A DNA stretch of 32,065 nucleotides from the NCBI GenBank assembly GCA_030267125.1, contig JAJDJJ010000021.1, forward strand, positions 1 through 32,065. Direction: 5' to 3'. Position 1 is the stretch's first letter; every line of letters starts with the position of its first letter. The DNA is from Bacteroidales bacterium OttesenSCG-928-B11 (GTDB taxonomy: Bacteria; Bacteroidota; Bacteroidia; Bacteroidales; WCHB1-69). Below the pieces are notes generated by a model. The model saw only the letters and a list, made by a program, of their open reading frames with translations, was not told the DNA's origin and searched no databases. The position numbers were made by a program, and so were the translations under genes. Shown in pieces: positions 1 through 8,832 of the stretch.

Positions 1-2
1 GA

Positions 3-95
3 TTTTTAGACGGAAATCAAGCAAGCGAACACACTCTTTCTTTGGATAAGCATAATTCGTTTTGGTATATTCGAGATTTCAATGTTGCATTTTGA
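3..95 (+). CDS. C-terminal tail of an unidentified protein (cut by left edge)
   Basis: Reading frame 3 is open from the window edge for 30 codons and ends in TGA at 93-95. The other two plus frames close within the first 50 bases. The translated tail contains SFWYIRDFNVAF just before the stop, a mix of aromatic and charged residues that reads like real protein rather than chance AT-rich translation. The family cannot be named from 30 residues. The gene would be convergent with the decarboxylase operon that ends at 327. A chance open frame is possible. Confidence 0.4.
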   Translation, partial: FLDGNQASEHTLSLDKHNSFWYIRDFNVAF

Positions 96-269
96 AAATT
101 GAAAATTCTCGTTTTTATTTTCTCAAATCTTTACCGGACAACAATAATTAAATTTCAACTTCTTTCAAATCGCTGAATTTCAACATAATTTTGTTTTTAT
201 AAAATATACTTTAACTGGAAGAGGCAAACACTCAAGTGATTAGATGCGAGTCAAAGGAAGAAAAGTCAG

Positions 270-302
270 AAAAAAATAGCGAGGTGATTTGAACCACCCC
301 GC
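270..302 (-). terminator. Rho-independent terminator of the decarboxylase operon
   Basis: On the minus strand an 8-bp stem (279-286 paired with 295-302, one G-T pair) encloses an 8-base loop. It is followed directly by a T-rich run, seen as A270-A276 on the plus strand. It lies 25 bases past the stop codon of the beta-subunit gene, where the operon should end. Confidence 0.8.
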
Positions 303-326
303 CATGCGTTATTTGCGTTATTTCCT

Positions 327-1478
327 TTAGTAGAGGAAGCTCAGCAAGATACCTGCTGCCACTGCGCTACCGATTACACCGGCAACATTTGGTCCCATAG
401 CGTGCATGAGCAGGTAGTTGGTTTTATCATATTTCAACCCTTCCACCTGTGCTACACGGGCGCTGTCGGGCACGGCGGAAACTCCGGAGTTTCCGATCAA
501 CGGGTTGATCTTATTCCCCTCTTTCAGGAATAAATTAAAGAACTTAACAAATAGAACACCTGTTGCAGTCGCTATTACGAAAGAAGCGGCTCCTAATCCG
601 AAAATCAGAAGAGATTCCACTTTCAGGAAGGTGCTGGCTTGTGTGGAACAACCTACGGTTAATCCAATTAAAATAGTAACGATATCAATAAGCGGACCGC
701 TGGCCGTAGTGGCTAATCTCTTAGTTACCGTACTCTCTTTCAGAAGATTACCGAAGAACAACATCCCTAATAGCGGAAGACCGCTGGGCACTAAAAATGC
801 AGTTAACAGAATACATAACAGCGGGAATAGCACTTTCTCTCTGTGCGTTACTACACGCGGAGGACGCATCTTGATGACCCGTTCTTTTGAGTTTGTCAAC
901 AATCTCATAATAGGAGGTTGAATCACCGGAACAAGAGCCATGTAGGAGTATGCGGAGATCGCAATAGCCCCCATCATACTCGGAGCTAACTTGGAGGAGA
1001 GGAAGATTGCCGTTGGGCCGTCTGCACCACCGATAATACCAATAGCTCCTGCTTCCTGCGGAGAGAATCCCAACAGCAGCGCGATCATATAGGCACCGAA
1101 GATACCAAATTGCGCCGCCGCACCGATCAGAATCAATTTAGGGTTAGAGATTAGAGCAGAGAAATCGGTCATCGCCCCGATACCCAAGAATATCAATGGA
1201 GGATAGACACCTTTTAAAACACCGAAATAGAGGTAATTAAGAACAGATCCATCTTCATACACTCCAACTTGCAGACCATCTGTAAAAGGAATATTCCCTA
1301 AGATGATACCAAAACCAATCGGAATAAGAAGAAGTGGTTCATAATCTTTAATAATAGCTAACGCAATAAAAATAAGACCAATCACAATCATGATCAGGTT
1401 ACCCGGAGCAGCATTGGCAAAACCGGTATACGAGAAAAATTGTGTGAGCCCTTCTGTGAAAAATTGTAAAAAATTCAT
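327..1478 (-). CDS. mmdB: Na+-translocating decarboxylase beta subunit (OadB/MmdB family)
   Basis: This is the integral membrane subunit that couples decarboxylation of carboxybiotin to outward Na+ pumping. The 383-residue protein is highly hydrophobic, with many membrane segments. It carries the family's signature regions: GGADGPTAIFLSSKLAP around residues 150-166, whose Asp153 matches the Na+-binding Asp203 of Klebsiella OadB, and a late NSGVSAVPDSARV motif that matches the second Na+-site region. It is the last gene of the four-gene decarboxylase operon, 14 bases after the biotin carrier gene, and is followed by a terminator. Members act on oxaloacetate, methylmalonyl-CoA or glutaconyl-CoA. 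The acyl-CoA-type carboxyltransferase in the same operon points to methylmalonyl-CoA. Length is normal for the Bacteroidetes form. The family is certain and the substrate is inferred from context. Confidence 0.93.
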   Translation of the reverse strand: MNFLQFFTEGLTQFFSYTGFANAAPGNLIMIVIGLIFIALAIIKDYEPLLLIPIGFGIILGNIPFTDGLQVGVYEDGSVLNYLYFGVLKGVYPPLIFLGIGAMTDFSALISNPKLILIGAAAQFGIFGAYMIALLLGFSPQEAGAIGIIGGADGPTAIFLSSKLAPSMMGAIAISAYSYMALVPVIQPPIMRLLTNSKERVIKMRPPRVVTHREKVLFPLLCILLTAFLVPSGLPLLGMLFFGNLLKESTVTKRLATTASGPLIDIVTILIGLTVGCSTQASTFLKVESLLIFGLGAASFVIATATGVLFVKFFNLFLKEGNKINPLIGNSGVSAVPDSARVAQVEGLKYDKTNYLLMHAMGPNVAGVIGSAVAAGILLSFLY

Positions 1479-1492
1479 CTCTTGTTCTATTT

Positions 1493-1942
1493 TTATTCGA
1501 TAACTAATAAAACATCACCTTCCATAACAGAGTCGTTGCGTTGCACTCTGATCTCTTTAATAACACCTTCCCTGTCGGCATCAATGTTATTTTCCATCTT
1601 CATCGCTTCAAGCAAAACGATATGCTGTCCGGCTTTAACTGTGTCGCCCACTCTAACAAAGATATCGAGAACTACACCGGGGAGAGGAGATTTTATGGCG
1701 CTGCCGCTACTTTTTGCTGCCGCTGCTTGCGGAACCGCTGCGGGTGTAGGAGCCGCTTTTGGTGTGGGAGGAGTCGCTATTTTAACAACCGGTTTACTCG
1801 GCCTGGAAGCCATCATATCCGGCATATCCAACGTCACTTCGTATGAAGTCCCGTTCACCTCTACTTTTGTTTTGTTATCCTCAATATCAGCAACATCAAC
1901 TGAGTATTTGTTTCCGTTTATGGTAAATTTATATGTCTTCAT
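1493..1942 (-). CDS. mmdC: Biotin carboxyl carrier subunit of the decarboxylase
   Basis: This subunit carries the carboxyl group on biotin from the carboxyltransferase to the membrane beta subunit. It has 149 residues. Residues 1-40 form a small N-terminal beta-rich segment. Residues 45-80 are a flexible Ala/Pro/Lys linker (ATPPTPKAAPTPAAVPQAAA). Residues 82-149 are a biotinyl-lipoyl domain with the biotinylation motif EAMKM at 112-116, the acceptor being Lys115. The Pro/Ala linker is typical of the gamma/delta subunits of Na+-pump decarboxylases, where it lets the biotin arm swing between partners. It sits between the OadG-like gene and the beta-subunit gene with short gaps of 25 and 14 bases, so co-transcription is expected. 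Confidence 0.93.
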   Translation of the reverse strand: MKTYKFTINGNKYSVDVADIEDNKTKVEVNGTSYEVTLDMPDMMASRPSKPVVKIATPPTPKAAPTPAAVPQAAAAKSSGSAIKSPLPGVVLDIFVRVGDTVKAGQHIVLLEAMKMENNIDADREGVIKEIRVQRNDSVMEGDVLLVIE

Positions 1943-1967
1943 TTTATTATTTTTTTAAGGTTAATGA

Positions 1968-2933
1968 TTATCTTCTGGAAGGATTTCTTCTGAAAGTGAG
2001 CTCCTTCTGTGACCAAGGGGAATAGTGCGCGGATGGCGTTTCTATGGTTATGATTTCGCTCTCCTCATCATGTTGTCCACTAAGGTGCAAATGCAAAGCC
2101 ATGGTGATAGCGGCTAACTCTTCGCCGGTAAAATCCTCCTTGGCAGATTTTATTGCCGGAGCCGCTGCACTCTGCATTTTTTCGTCAGTTTGTACCGGTT
2201 TCGTAGTTTTAGCACGATTTAAGCGAGCGAAGACTTTTAACATCAGATAAATAATGATTAATACCGAGAAAACCACAATCATAGAGATCACAGCAAGACC
2301 AATACCGTAAGGGTCCTCTAAGGCAACCTTTTCCGATTTTGTCAATCCTTCAAAGACTTTATTGGTAGAACCCGGTGTAAAATATTCTAAGAATCCTTTA
2401 TTGGAAACCATGCTGCCGTTTTCCTCAACCTCTGCGATTCCATCAGATTTATAGCCGTAAGAATGTTCGCTTGATTCCCTTAGTTCATCGGGGAATTCAA
2501 AAATGTCAATCAGCGTTCTTCCGTTCGAGCTGATCAAAGCCACATAGTTAGAGGCACCCTCCTCTCTCGGATCAAAATTTACGTGGAAAGTTCCGTATAA
2601 CGGAGCATTATCCATGTAAAAAACCACAAAACCGCGTTGTTTCAACAATGTTTTAGGGTCACCTTTCGGGATTCTGTACCAATTTTTCAGGCCGCTTCCG
2701 TCTGCCAGTCCAGTGGTGTCATTGGTAAGATAACACTCCGCAACATCTACACTGTTGTATGCGGTGTTAAATATCTCAATCCACGGAACATGACGGCCAT
2801 ATTCATCAATATAATTGTCCTGATTGTTAATCAGCATCTCATTCAGCTTTAAATCGGTGATTTGCTGTGCGAAAGCGTTCATCGAAAAAAGCAACACCAT
2901 GAGTGCGATTAATCCTGATCTTTTTTTATTCAT
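1968..2933 (-). CDS. Lamin-tail-domain / OadG-like membrane subunit of the decarboxylase
   Basis: This is the likely small membrane subunit that anchors or assembles the decarboxylase, in an enlarged form of 321 residues; classical OadG is under 100. It has a signal peptide (1-22, ending AFA) and an exported lamin-tail-like domain at about 26-190, with LNEMLINN, YGRHVPWIEIFN and a late EYFTPGSTN. A single membrane segment spans 211-233. The cytoplasmic tail contains EELAAITMALHLHL (271-284), which resembles the helix of OadG proteins, and a basic end around SPWSQKELTFRRNP. The topology puts the lamin-tail domain outside the inner membrane and the OadG-like tail inside. It lies between the carboxyltransferase (17-base gap) and biotin-carrier genes. 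The OadG assignment rests on topology, tail and operon position; the role of the lamin-tail domain is unknown. Confidence 0.8.
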   Translation of the reverse strand: MNKKRSGLIALMVLLFSMNAFAQQITDLKLNEMLINNQDNYIDEYGRHVPWIEIFNTAYNSVDVAECYLTNDTTGLADGSGLKNWYRIPKGDPKTLLKQRGFVVFYMDNAPLYGTFHVNFDPREEGASNYVALISSNGRTLIDIFEFPDELRESSEHSYGYKSDGIAEVEENGSMVSNKGFLEYFTPGSTNKVFEGLTKSEKVALEDPYGIGLAVISMIVVFSVLIIIYLMLKVFARLNRAKTTKPVQTDEKMQSAAAPAIKSAKEDFTGEELAAITMALHLHLSGQHDEESEIITIETPSAHYSPWSQKELTFRRNPSRR

Positions 2934-2950
2934 AGTTCTTTTATTTATAA

Positions 2951-4510
2951 TTATAAAGGAAGGTTATCATGCTTTTTCGGAGGATTTTCCTGGCGTTTAT
3001 TTTTCAATGATTCCAACGCTCTGATCACTCTGAAACGGGTGTTCCTCGGTTCAATCACATCATCAATATAACCATATTTCGCAGCCACATAAGGATTTGC
3101 AAAAGCAGTTCTGTATTCAAGTTCTTTTTCAGCAATAAACTCTGCTTTTTTCTGAGGATCTTCGATATCTTTGATTTCTCTACCCATCAAAATTTCCACA
3201 GCGCCTTTTTCTCCCATCACTGCGATTTCAGCTGTTGGCCAAGCATAATTTATATCGCTACGTAAGTGTTTAGAACTCATTACAATATATGCACCGCCGT
3301 AATCTTTTCTCAAGATAACAGCAATTTTAGGAACTGTAGCTTCGCCGTAAGCGTAAAGCAATTTTGCACCGTGCAGAATAATTCCGCCATACTCTTGGCC
3401 GGTTCCCGGCAAGAATCCCGGAACATCAACTAAAGTAACCAAAGGAATATTAAAAGCATCACAGAAGCGAACAAAACGAGCACCTTTTCTAGAAGCATTG
3501 ATATCCAGCACACCAGCTAATGATTTCGGTTGATTAGCCACAATACCTACAGACATTCCATTGAAACGGGCAAATCCGACAACCAAGTTAGAAGCATAAT
3601 TTGCATGCACTTCAAGGAAATCCCTGTCATCAACAATGCTGTAAATCACATCTTTTACATCATAAGGTTTATTCGGGTTATCCGGAATAATTTGATTTAA
3701 AGAGTCTTCCAAACGGTTGATCGGGTCGGAAGTGGCTACGAACGGAGGTGTTTCCATATTGTTGGAAGGCAAATAGCTCAATAATTTGCGAAGCATTTGA
3801 ATACCTTCTTCTTCATTATCCACTGCAAAATGTGCTACGCCGGATTTAGAAGCGTGTACGGAAGCGCCGCCCAAATCTTCAACAGTAACATCTTCGTTTG
3901 TAACAGTTTTCACCACTTTCGGTCCGGTCACGAACATATAGCTGGTATTTTTAGCCATCATAATAAAATCGGTTAATGCCGGAGAATAAACGGCACCACC
4001 TGCGCAAGGTCCAAAAATCGCTGAAATTTGAGGCACAACTCCCGAAGCTAAGATGTTACGTTGGAAAATCTCGCCATAACCTGAAAGGCTATTAACACCT
4101 TCCTGAATACGTGCACCGCCGGAATCGTTGAAACCCACTACCGGAGCTCCCACTTTAACAGCCATATCCATTACTTTGCAGATTTTCGCTGCTACGGTCT
4201 CGGAAAGAGAGCCGCCGAACACGGTGAAGTCCTGAGAAAAAACATACACTAAACGTCCCTCTACCGTTCCATATCCGGTAACAACGCCATCTGATAAATG
4301 CTTTTCTTTCTCTAATCCGAAGTTTGTACACCGATGGGTTACGAACATGTCGAATTCTTCAAAACTACCTTCATCTAAGAACATGAGAATACGTTCCCGC
4401 GCCGTAAACTTGCCTTGTTGATGCTGTTTCTCAATTCGCTTTTCGCCGCCTCCCAATCGAGCCTTCGCCCGTAATTCAAGGAGTTCGTTGATTTTGTCTT
4501 GCATTGTCAT
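2951..4510 (-). CDS. mmdA: Methylmalonyl-CoA decarboxylase carboxyltransferase (alpha) subunit
   Basis: This cytoplasmic subunit moves the carboxyl group from (S)-methylmalonyl-CoA to biotin, giving propionyl-CoA. The 519-residue protein has the two crotonase-like halves of the acyl-CoA carboxylase beta family. The acyl-CoA-binding glycine loops are visible: GGARIQEGV at 131-139, [13 protein letters not shown] at 167-179, and [13 protein letters not shown] in the second half. Sequence alone would also fit propionyl-CoA carboxylase beta. The downstream Na+-pump beta subunit and OadG-like subunit, with no biotin carboxylase gene nearby, favour the decarboxylase. It is the first gene of the operon, with a promoter 80 bases upstream. 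Translation could also begin at Met3 (4504). Confidence 0.92.
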   Translation of the reverse strand: MTMQDKINELLELRAKARLGGGEKRIEKQHQQGKFTARERILMFLDEGSFEEFDMFVTHRCTNFGLEKEKHLSDGVVTGYGTVEGRLVYVFSQDFTVFGGSLSETVAAKICKVMDMAVKVGAPVVGFNDSGGARIQEGVNSLSGYGEIFQRNILASGVVPQISAIFGPCAGGAVYSPALTDFIMMAKNTSYMFVTGPKVVKTVTNEDVTVEDLGGASVHASKSGVAHFAVDNEEEGIQMLRKLLSYLPSNNMETPPFVATSDPINRLEDSLNQIIPDNPNKPYDVKDVIYSIVDDRDFLEVHANYASNLVVGFARFNGMSVGIVANQPKSLAGVLDINASRKGARFVRFCDAFNIPLVTLVDVPGFLPGTGQEYGGIILHGAKLLYAYGEATVPKIAVILRKDYGGAYIVMSSKHLRSDINYAWPTAEIAVMGEKGAVEILMGREIKDIEDPQKKAEFIAEKELEYRTAFANPYVAAKYGYIDDVIEPRNTRFRVIRALESLKNKRQENPPKKHDNLPL

Positions 4511-4588
4511 AATAAACTTGTATTTAATTACTTATGAATGGTTTTTAATTGAATTTCCTTATCTTTCCCGTCCTCTTTTTTAAAGCCG

Positions 4589-4620
4589 CAAAAGTACTAA
4601 AAAGATTATTTGAATTTCAA
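4589..4620 (-). promoter_or_regulatory. Promoter of the decarboxylase operon (Bacteroidetes type)
   Basis: On the minus strand TACTTTTG (4589-4596) matches the Bacteroidetes -7 consensus TAnnTTTG exactly. A TTG at 4618-4620 lies 21 bases upstream, as expected for the -33 element. This predicts a start site near 4582 and a leader of about 70 bases before mmdA. Confidence 0.55.
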
Positions 4621-4674
4621 CATTTTAACATATAAAAATATACAAACGCACAAAGAAGGAAGGTGAAAGCTCCG

Positions 4675-5904
4675 TTACTCCATCTTGATCGCATTCACCG
4701 GCGTTATTTTCTTCGAAATATAATAGGCCGGAATCGCCAAGACAGAAATACACAGGATGAGAATCCCAAAATTGGTGATGAGAAACATCCACGGCGACAT
4801 CTCTAAAGGGACATACGGGACGTAATAGGTTTCGGGATCGAGTTTAAAAAGGTGAAAATGGGTTTGTATGTATGACAAAATGATGGCTAGCGTGTCGCCG
4901 ATCAACAGCCCGATTAACAATATTTTTGCAGCCATCATTAAGAATACTTGAATGATAGCGTTATTTTTCATTCCCATCGTTTTTAGTATACCGATAGTGG
5001 AAGTTTGCTCCAGCACCACGATCAAGAAAGCGGAGATCATCGTGATGACGCAAATGATGGCGATGATGATGGTGAGAACGATAACATTCGTGTCGAACAT
5101 AGCAATCCATTCAAAAATTTGAGGATATATCTCTTTGATTGTCTCCGCTTTGAGTTGGTAACCAATCATGCCATTCACCTCCGCTCCTATCTTGTCGATT
5201 TTGTCGTAGTCGGCGATGATAATTTCCACACCCCCCACCTCATCGTCAGCCCAACGGTTGATTTTCCGGATGTGCCGCAGATCGGCGATAAGGTAACTTT
5301 CATCAAATTCGGGGAGCCCGGTCTCGAAGAGTCCCGCGATCGTGAAGCTGCGCTGCATCGGTGGATCCTGTGCAAAATAGACACGCAACTTGTCGCCCAC
5401 ACGCAACTCTAATTTCTGTGACATTTTTTTGGATAACAACACCTCATTAGAGGTTACGCTATCTTCGAAGACAAGCGGTTTGCCCTCCACGACATTTCGC
5501 TGGAAATGTTCCCAAGAAAAACTCTGATCAATACCTTTCAAGATAATCCCTTCCACTTGATCATCGGTTTTGATGATGCCGATTTTTGTGGCAAAATATT
5601 GCAAAGACACAATCTCCGGATTAGTTTCAAGTTGCGGGATAAACGGTTGATTTTTTTCGAACGGAATCGGTTCGAACGAATAATTGTAGTCGTAATTGGA
5701 TATCCGGATATGCGATCCCATGACGATCACACGGTCGCGAATCTCATTCTTATACCCATTGGTTACCGCCAAAGCGATCAGCATCACCAAAAGGCAAAGT
5801 GCCACGCCAAGAACCGAAATGGTAATGATCGGACGGGCATAGTTGTGTTTCTTGTCGCGAGACAATTGATTGGATAGTAGAAGAGAGAGTTTCAGCGAGG
5901 ACAT
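4675..5904 (-). CDS. LolC/LolE-type ABC transporter permease (FtsX fold)
   Basis: This is an inner-membrane permease of the MacB/LolCE/FtsX type, probably involved in releasing lipoproteins or another lipid-linked substrate from the inner membrane. It has 409 residues. There is an N-terminal membrane segment at about 27-50, a long periplasmic domain at about 55-270 (beginning near the conserved-looking VMGSHIRISNY), and three C-terminal membrane segments with the cytoplasmic turn EQTSTIGILKTMGMKN, a hallmark of FtsX-like permeases. The first segment is preceded by RPIITISVLGVALC, as in LolC/E. No ATPase gene is adjacent; Bacteroidetes LolD genes are often unlinked. It follows the outer-membrane protein gene by 11 bases, suggesting one transcript with pta. 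The exact substrate is not determinable. Confidence 0.85.
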   Translation of the reverse strand: MSSLKLSLLLSNQLSRDKKHNYARPIITISVLGVALCLLVMLIALAVTNGYKNEIRDRVIVMGSHIRISNYDYNYSFEPIPFEKNQPFIPQLETNPEIVSLQYFATKIGIIKTDDQVEGIILKGIDQSFSWEHFQRNVVEGKPLVFEDSVTSNEVLLSKKMSQKLELRVGDKLRVYFAQDPPMQRSFTIAGLFETGLPEFDESYLIADLRHIRKINRWADDEVGGVEIIIADYDKIDKIGAEVNGMIGYQLKAETIKEIYPQIFEWIAMFDTNVIVLTIIIAIICVITMISAFLIVVLEQTSTIGILKTMGMKNNAIIQVFLMMAAKILLIGLLIGDTLAIILSYIQTHFHLFKLDPETYYVPYVPLEMSPWMFLITNFGILILCISVLAIPAYYISKKITPVNAIKME

Positions 5905-5915
5905 CCGTCAGGATT

Positions 5916-6488
5916 TTAAAAATCGAAAATAAAACCAAAACGGATAAGCGGATTGGAATAGATGGAATTAGGTGAGTTCAACACATCAAAAAGGAGCATG
6001 CCATAAACAGCCATGTTGTCGGAAAGGCGCTGACGATAACCCGGGCCAAGGAATAAGGCGTGGGTATCACGCCATTCCTTGTATTTTTCTCCCCACATAT
6101 CCTCATACTGAAAACTATAAGAAACATATTCGTATCCGGCATAAAGCATCAAACGCTTGTCTAACAAAAGCCCTTGAATGAAAGGAGAGATCCCAAAAAC
6201 ATTAAGACTTTGATTATAGTGATTATCCTTCGTGTACATGTAAGTCAATCCGGTTCCCACTAACAACCAATCAGTTGGATAAATCCCTATGACCGGTGAG
6301 AGGGACACCGAGGTGTATGTGCCGAACTGCAGGCCGAGACTCCCGCCCGTCATCAGTTCCGGTCGTTTTTTCTCTTTTTTTTTCGTCTCCTGTTTAAAAC
6401 TCTTAGGCAATGGCTCATTCTGTGCCTGCACGGTCATCACCGGAAGAGACAAGAGTAGTATTGATATAATCAGAATTATTTTTTTCAT
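5916..6488 (-). CDS. Small outer-membrane beta-barrel protein, function unknown
   Basis: The product has 190 residues. Residues 1-22 form a clear signal peptide ending VQAQ. A highly charged stretch at about 29-42 (KQETKKKEKKRP) follows. The remainder is an alternating aromatic/Gly pattern typical of transmembrane beta-strands (GGSLGLQFGTY, LLVGTGLTYMY, LMLYAGYEYVSYSF) and ends in the C-terminal aromatic FIFDF expected of proteins inserted by BamA. With about 150 residues of barrel, an 8-stranded barrel is likely. I do not recognise a named family. It sits 11 bases downstream of pta and 11 bases upstream of the LolC/E-type permease, so it is probably co-transcribed with both. Confidence 0.75.
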   Translation of the reverse strand: MKKIILIISILLLSLPVMTVQAQNEPLPKSFKQETKKKEKKRPELMTGGSLGLQFGTYTSVSLSPVIGIYPTDWLLVGTGLTYMYTKDNHYNQSLNVFGISPFIQGLLLDKRLMLYAGYEYVSYSFQYEDMWGEKYKEWRDTHALFLGPGYRQRLSDNMAVYGMLLFDVLNSPNSIYSNPLIRFGFIFDF

Positions 6489-6499
6489 TTTCCGTATTT

Positions 6500-7492
6500 C
6501 TACGCTTGGTTCGCCGTGATTGCCACCAAATTCACTATGTCATCCACGGAGCAACCGCGAGACAGGTCATTGATGGGAGCGGCCATGCCTTGCATAATTG
6601 GGCCGATAGCCTCCGCGCCGGCCAAGCGTTGTACTAATTTATATGCGATATTACCAACTTCCAACGTTGGGAAAACCAATACGTTGGCTTTACCTGCGAT
6701 CTTGCTGTCCGGGGCTTTCGACGCACCGATGGAAGGCACGATAGCGGCATCGGCTTGCAACTCACCGTCGATTTTCAAATCGGGAGCCATCTCTTGGGCT
6801 ATACGAGTAGCATCCACCACTTTGTCTACCATTTCGTGTTTTGCCGATCCTTTGGTTGAGAAGCTTAACATCGCCACGCGGGGCTCCATGCCGGTAATTG
6901 ATTTCGCAGTTGCCGCAGAAGCCACGGCAATCTGTGCCAGCTCGTTCGCATTGGGGTTGGGTGTTGCCGCACAATCGGCAAAAACCATAACGCCATCTTC
7001 GCCCCATTGTTTATCTTTCATGATCATGATAAACGCACCGGAAACCACGGAAATACCGGGCAATGTTTTCACTATCTGGAATGCCGGGCGCAACACGTCA
7101 CCGGTAGCATTCAATGCACCAGCCACTTCGCCGTCCACATCCTTGTTCTTGATCATCAATACACCCAAGTATAACGGATCCTCCACCAACTTCATCGCCT
7201 CCTCTTTCGTCATGCCTTTGCTTTTGCGAATTTCAACTAACATATCCGCGTAATGCTCTTTTTTAGGATTGTTTTTCGGATCCACGATTTCGGCTTTTGC
7301 CACGTTAGTCAATCCCCACTCGGCTGCTTTTCTTTCGATCACAGCAGGATTTCCGATGAGCACCAATTGAGCGTATCCCTCTTTCAGAATTTCATCCGCC
7401 GCCTTGATCGTTCTATCCTCTTCGCCTTCCGGCAACACGATTCTTTTATTCGCTAATTTCGCTTTTTCTTTGATTTGATCTAATAATTCCAT
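6500..7492 (-). CDS. pta: Phosphate acetyltransferase
   Basis: Interconverts acetyl-CoA and acetyl phosphate, the first step from acetyl-CoA to acetate and ATP. The 330-residue protein matches the short (class I) Pta form with only the catalytic PTA_PTB domain and no N-terminal DRTGG/AAA regulatory part. Visible family features are [18 protein letters not shown] near residues 18-35, [19 protein letters not shown] in the middle, and [18 protein letters not shown] near the end. Acetate kinase, the usual partner gene, is not next to it. Instead an outer-membrane protein and a permease follow in a tight run. A -7 box lies 37 bases upstream. The closely related phosphate butyryltransferase is less likely given the strong match to Pta. 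Confidence 0.93.
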   Translation of the reverse strand: MELLDQIKEKAKLANKRIVLPEGEEDRTIKAADEILKEGYAQLVLIGNPAVIERKAAEWGLTNVAKAEIVDPKNNPKKEHYADMLVEIRKSKGMTKEEAMKLVEDPLYLGVLMIKNKDVDGEVAGALNATGDVLRPAFQIVKTLPGISVVSGAFIMIMKDKQWGEDGVMVFADCAATPNPNANELAQIAVASAATAKSITGMEPRVAMLSFSTKGSAKHEMVDKVVDATRIAQEMAPDLKIDGELQADAAIVPSIGASKAPDSKIAGKANVLVFPTLEVGNIAYKLVQRLAGAEAIGPIMQGMAAPINDLSRGCSVDDIVNLVAITANQA

Positions 7493-7528
7493 GATTTATA
7501 AGGTATAATGATTACTAAAAATGAGATG

Positions 7529-7536
7529 CAAAAATA
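7529..7536 (-). promoter_or_regulatory. -7 box of the pta promoter
   Basis: TATTTTTG on the minus strand matches TAnnTTTG exactly and is followed by C, as in several other boxes of this window. It lies 37 bases before the pta start, in the divergent gap shared with sbcD. No good -33 element is visible. Confidence 0.5.
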
Positions 7537-7570
7537 GTAATTAATTCAATTAGGAAATTCTATTTATCCC

Positions 7571-7578
7571 TATCTTTA
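7571..7578 (+). promoter_or_regulatory. Possible -7 box of sbcD
   Basis: TATCTTTA differs from TAnnTTTG at the last base only and lies 19 bases before the sbcD ATG. It is plausible by position but weak by sequence; no -33 box is seen. Confidence 0.3.
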
Positions 7579-7596
7579 CGCCTCAATTTTTTATAC

Positions 7597-8832
7597 ATGG
7601 AAAAACCAGATAAACATCATATAATCAGAATTATACATACTGCTGACTGGCACTTGGGGCAAACATTTTATGACCATTCGAGAAAAAAGGAGCATTTGCA
7701 TTTTCTCTCTTGGTTACAAAATACGGCACAAGAAAGGGGTGCCGACGTATTGCTAATCGCGGGTGATGTGTTCGACTCGCCCAACCCCTCGGCTGAGTCT
7801 CAGAAAATTTTCTACCGTTTTCTCAAGGAGCTGAATGCGACCTGCCCGCATATACAAGTCATCGTCATTGCAGGCAACCATGATTCGGCAGCGCGTTTGG
7901 AAGCGCCCAACCCTTTGCTGGAAACGATGAATGTTTCCATTTGCGGGATTGTTAAAAAGGATGAATCTGGGCAAATAATAAGTGATAATTTAATCGTTCC
8001 TATACAAAAATCAGAAGAAACGGTGGGGTATGTTTTAGCCGTACCTTATTTACGACAAGGCGATTATCCCGATGCGAAAACATACACTGCAGGGGTGGGC
8101 AATTTGTACCGTTTACTTTTCGATCAAGTGAAAGATGAGCAGAAACCGGTCATTGCCATGGGACATCTGCAAGCCACCGGATCTGAAATTTCAATAAACG
8201 ACCACGCTGAACGCACCATCATTGGAGGATTAGAAGCAATCTCTCCCGATATTTTCGCTCCTGAAATCCGCTATACGGCGCTGGGACACCTCCACAGGGC
8301 GCAACAAGTTTCGAAACGTGAAAATGTGCGTTATGCCGGCGCCCCGCTACCCATGTCTTTTGCTGAAAAGCACAACAAACAAGGCGTGTGGTTTATAGAA
8401 GTCGAAAATGATGAAACCCATATTGAGAAGATATTTTACGATACACCCGTAAAATTATGGAGTATTCCCTCCCTGCCCTCGAAAAGTAAATTCACATTGT
8501 CCGAAATTTTGGAAGAGATTTCGCAACTTCCTGAAGGGAAAAAAAATAGCAATTCTCCATTTCTGGAAGTCAAAGTGCATATTGCACAACCCGAACCCTC
8601 GTTACGGCATCAAATCGAAGAGACGGTAGCCAATAAAGCGGTACGTCTGGCACGAATCGAAGCGGTAGCTCCTCAGAAAGACAGCAATAGCGAAACGATA
8701 ACTTTCGAGGAGCTGCGAACCATCAGTCCGATGGAGATCGCTTTGGATAGCTATAAAAGAAAATTCGGAGGGGAAGAGATGCCTGTCGAAATGCAAGAAC
8801 TACTGCAAGGTATTATAGAGGAAAAATTATGA
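7597..8832 (+). CDS. sbcD: Exonuclease SbcD (Mre11-type nuclease subunit)
   Basis: Nuclease subunit of the SbcCD complex, which cleaves hairpins, cruciforms and protein-blocked DNA ends. The 411-residue protein carries the metallophosphoesterase motifs in order: ADWHLG with Asp17 and His19, IAGDVFDSPNPS near 56, IAGNHDS near 94 and ALGHLHRAQ near 227. These provide the two-metal site. A C-terminal capping part of about 130 residues completes the usual length. Its stop overlaps the start of sbcC by 4 bases (ATGA at 8829-8832), the normal coupled arrangement. It is divergent from pta. Confidence 0.95.
   Translation: MEKPDKHHIIRIIHTADWHLGQTFYDHSRKKEHLHFLSWLQNTAQERGADVLLIAGDVFDSPNPSAESQKIFYRFLKELNATCPHIQVIVIAGNHDSAARLEAPNPLLETMNVSICGIVKKDESGQIISDNLIVPIQKSEETVGYVLAVPYLRQGDYPDAKTYTAGVGNLYRLLFDQVKDEQKPVIAMGHLQATGSEISINDHAERTIIGGLEAISPDIFAPEIRYTALGHLHRAQQVSKRENVRYAGAPLPMSFAEKHNKQGVWFIEVENDETHIEKIFYDTPVKLWSIPSLPSKSKFTLSEILEEISQLPEGKKNSNSPFLEVKVHIAQPEPSLRHQIEETVANKAVRLARIEAVAPQKDSNSETITFEELRTISPMEIALDSYKRKFGGEEMPVEMQELLQGIIEEKL

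Noticed and set aside
96-269. AT-rich DNA with repeated AATTTCAAC words left of the decarboxylase terminator
   Set aside because: The word copies are too short and irregular to call a repeat array in AT-rich DNA; nothing else is seen there.
418-921. A 167-codon plus-strand frame opposite the decarboxylase beta-subunit gene
   Set aside because: It is a shadow of the beta-subunit gene, which has clear family motifs in the other strand; the shadow has no motif and an implausible composition.
6516-7253. A 245-codon plus-strand frame opposite pta
   Set aside because: It is the antisense frame of a well-identified gene; long antisense frames arise from the codon use of pta.
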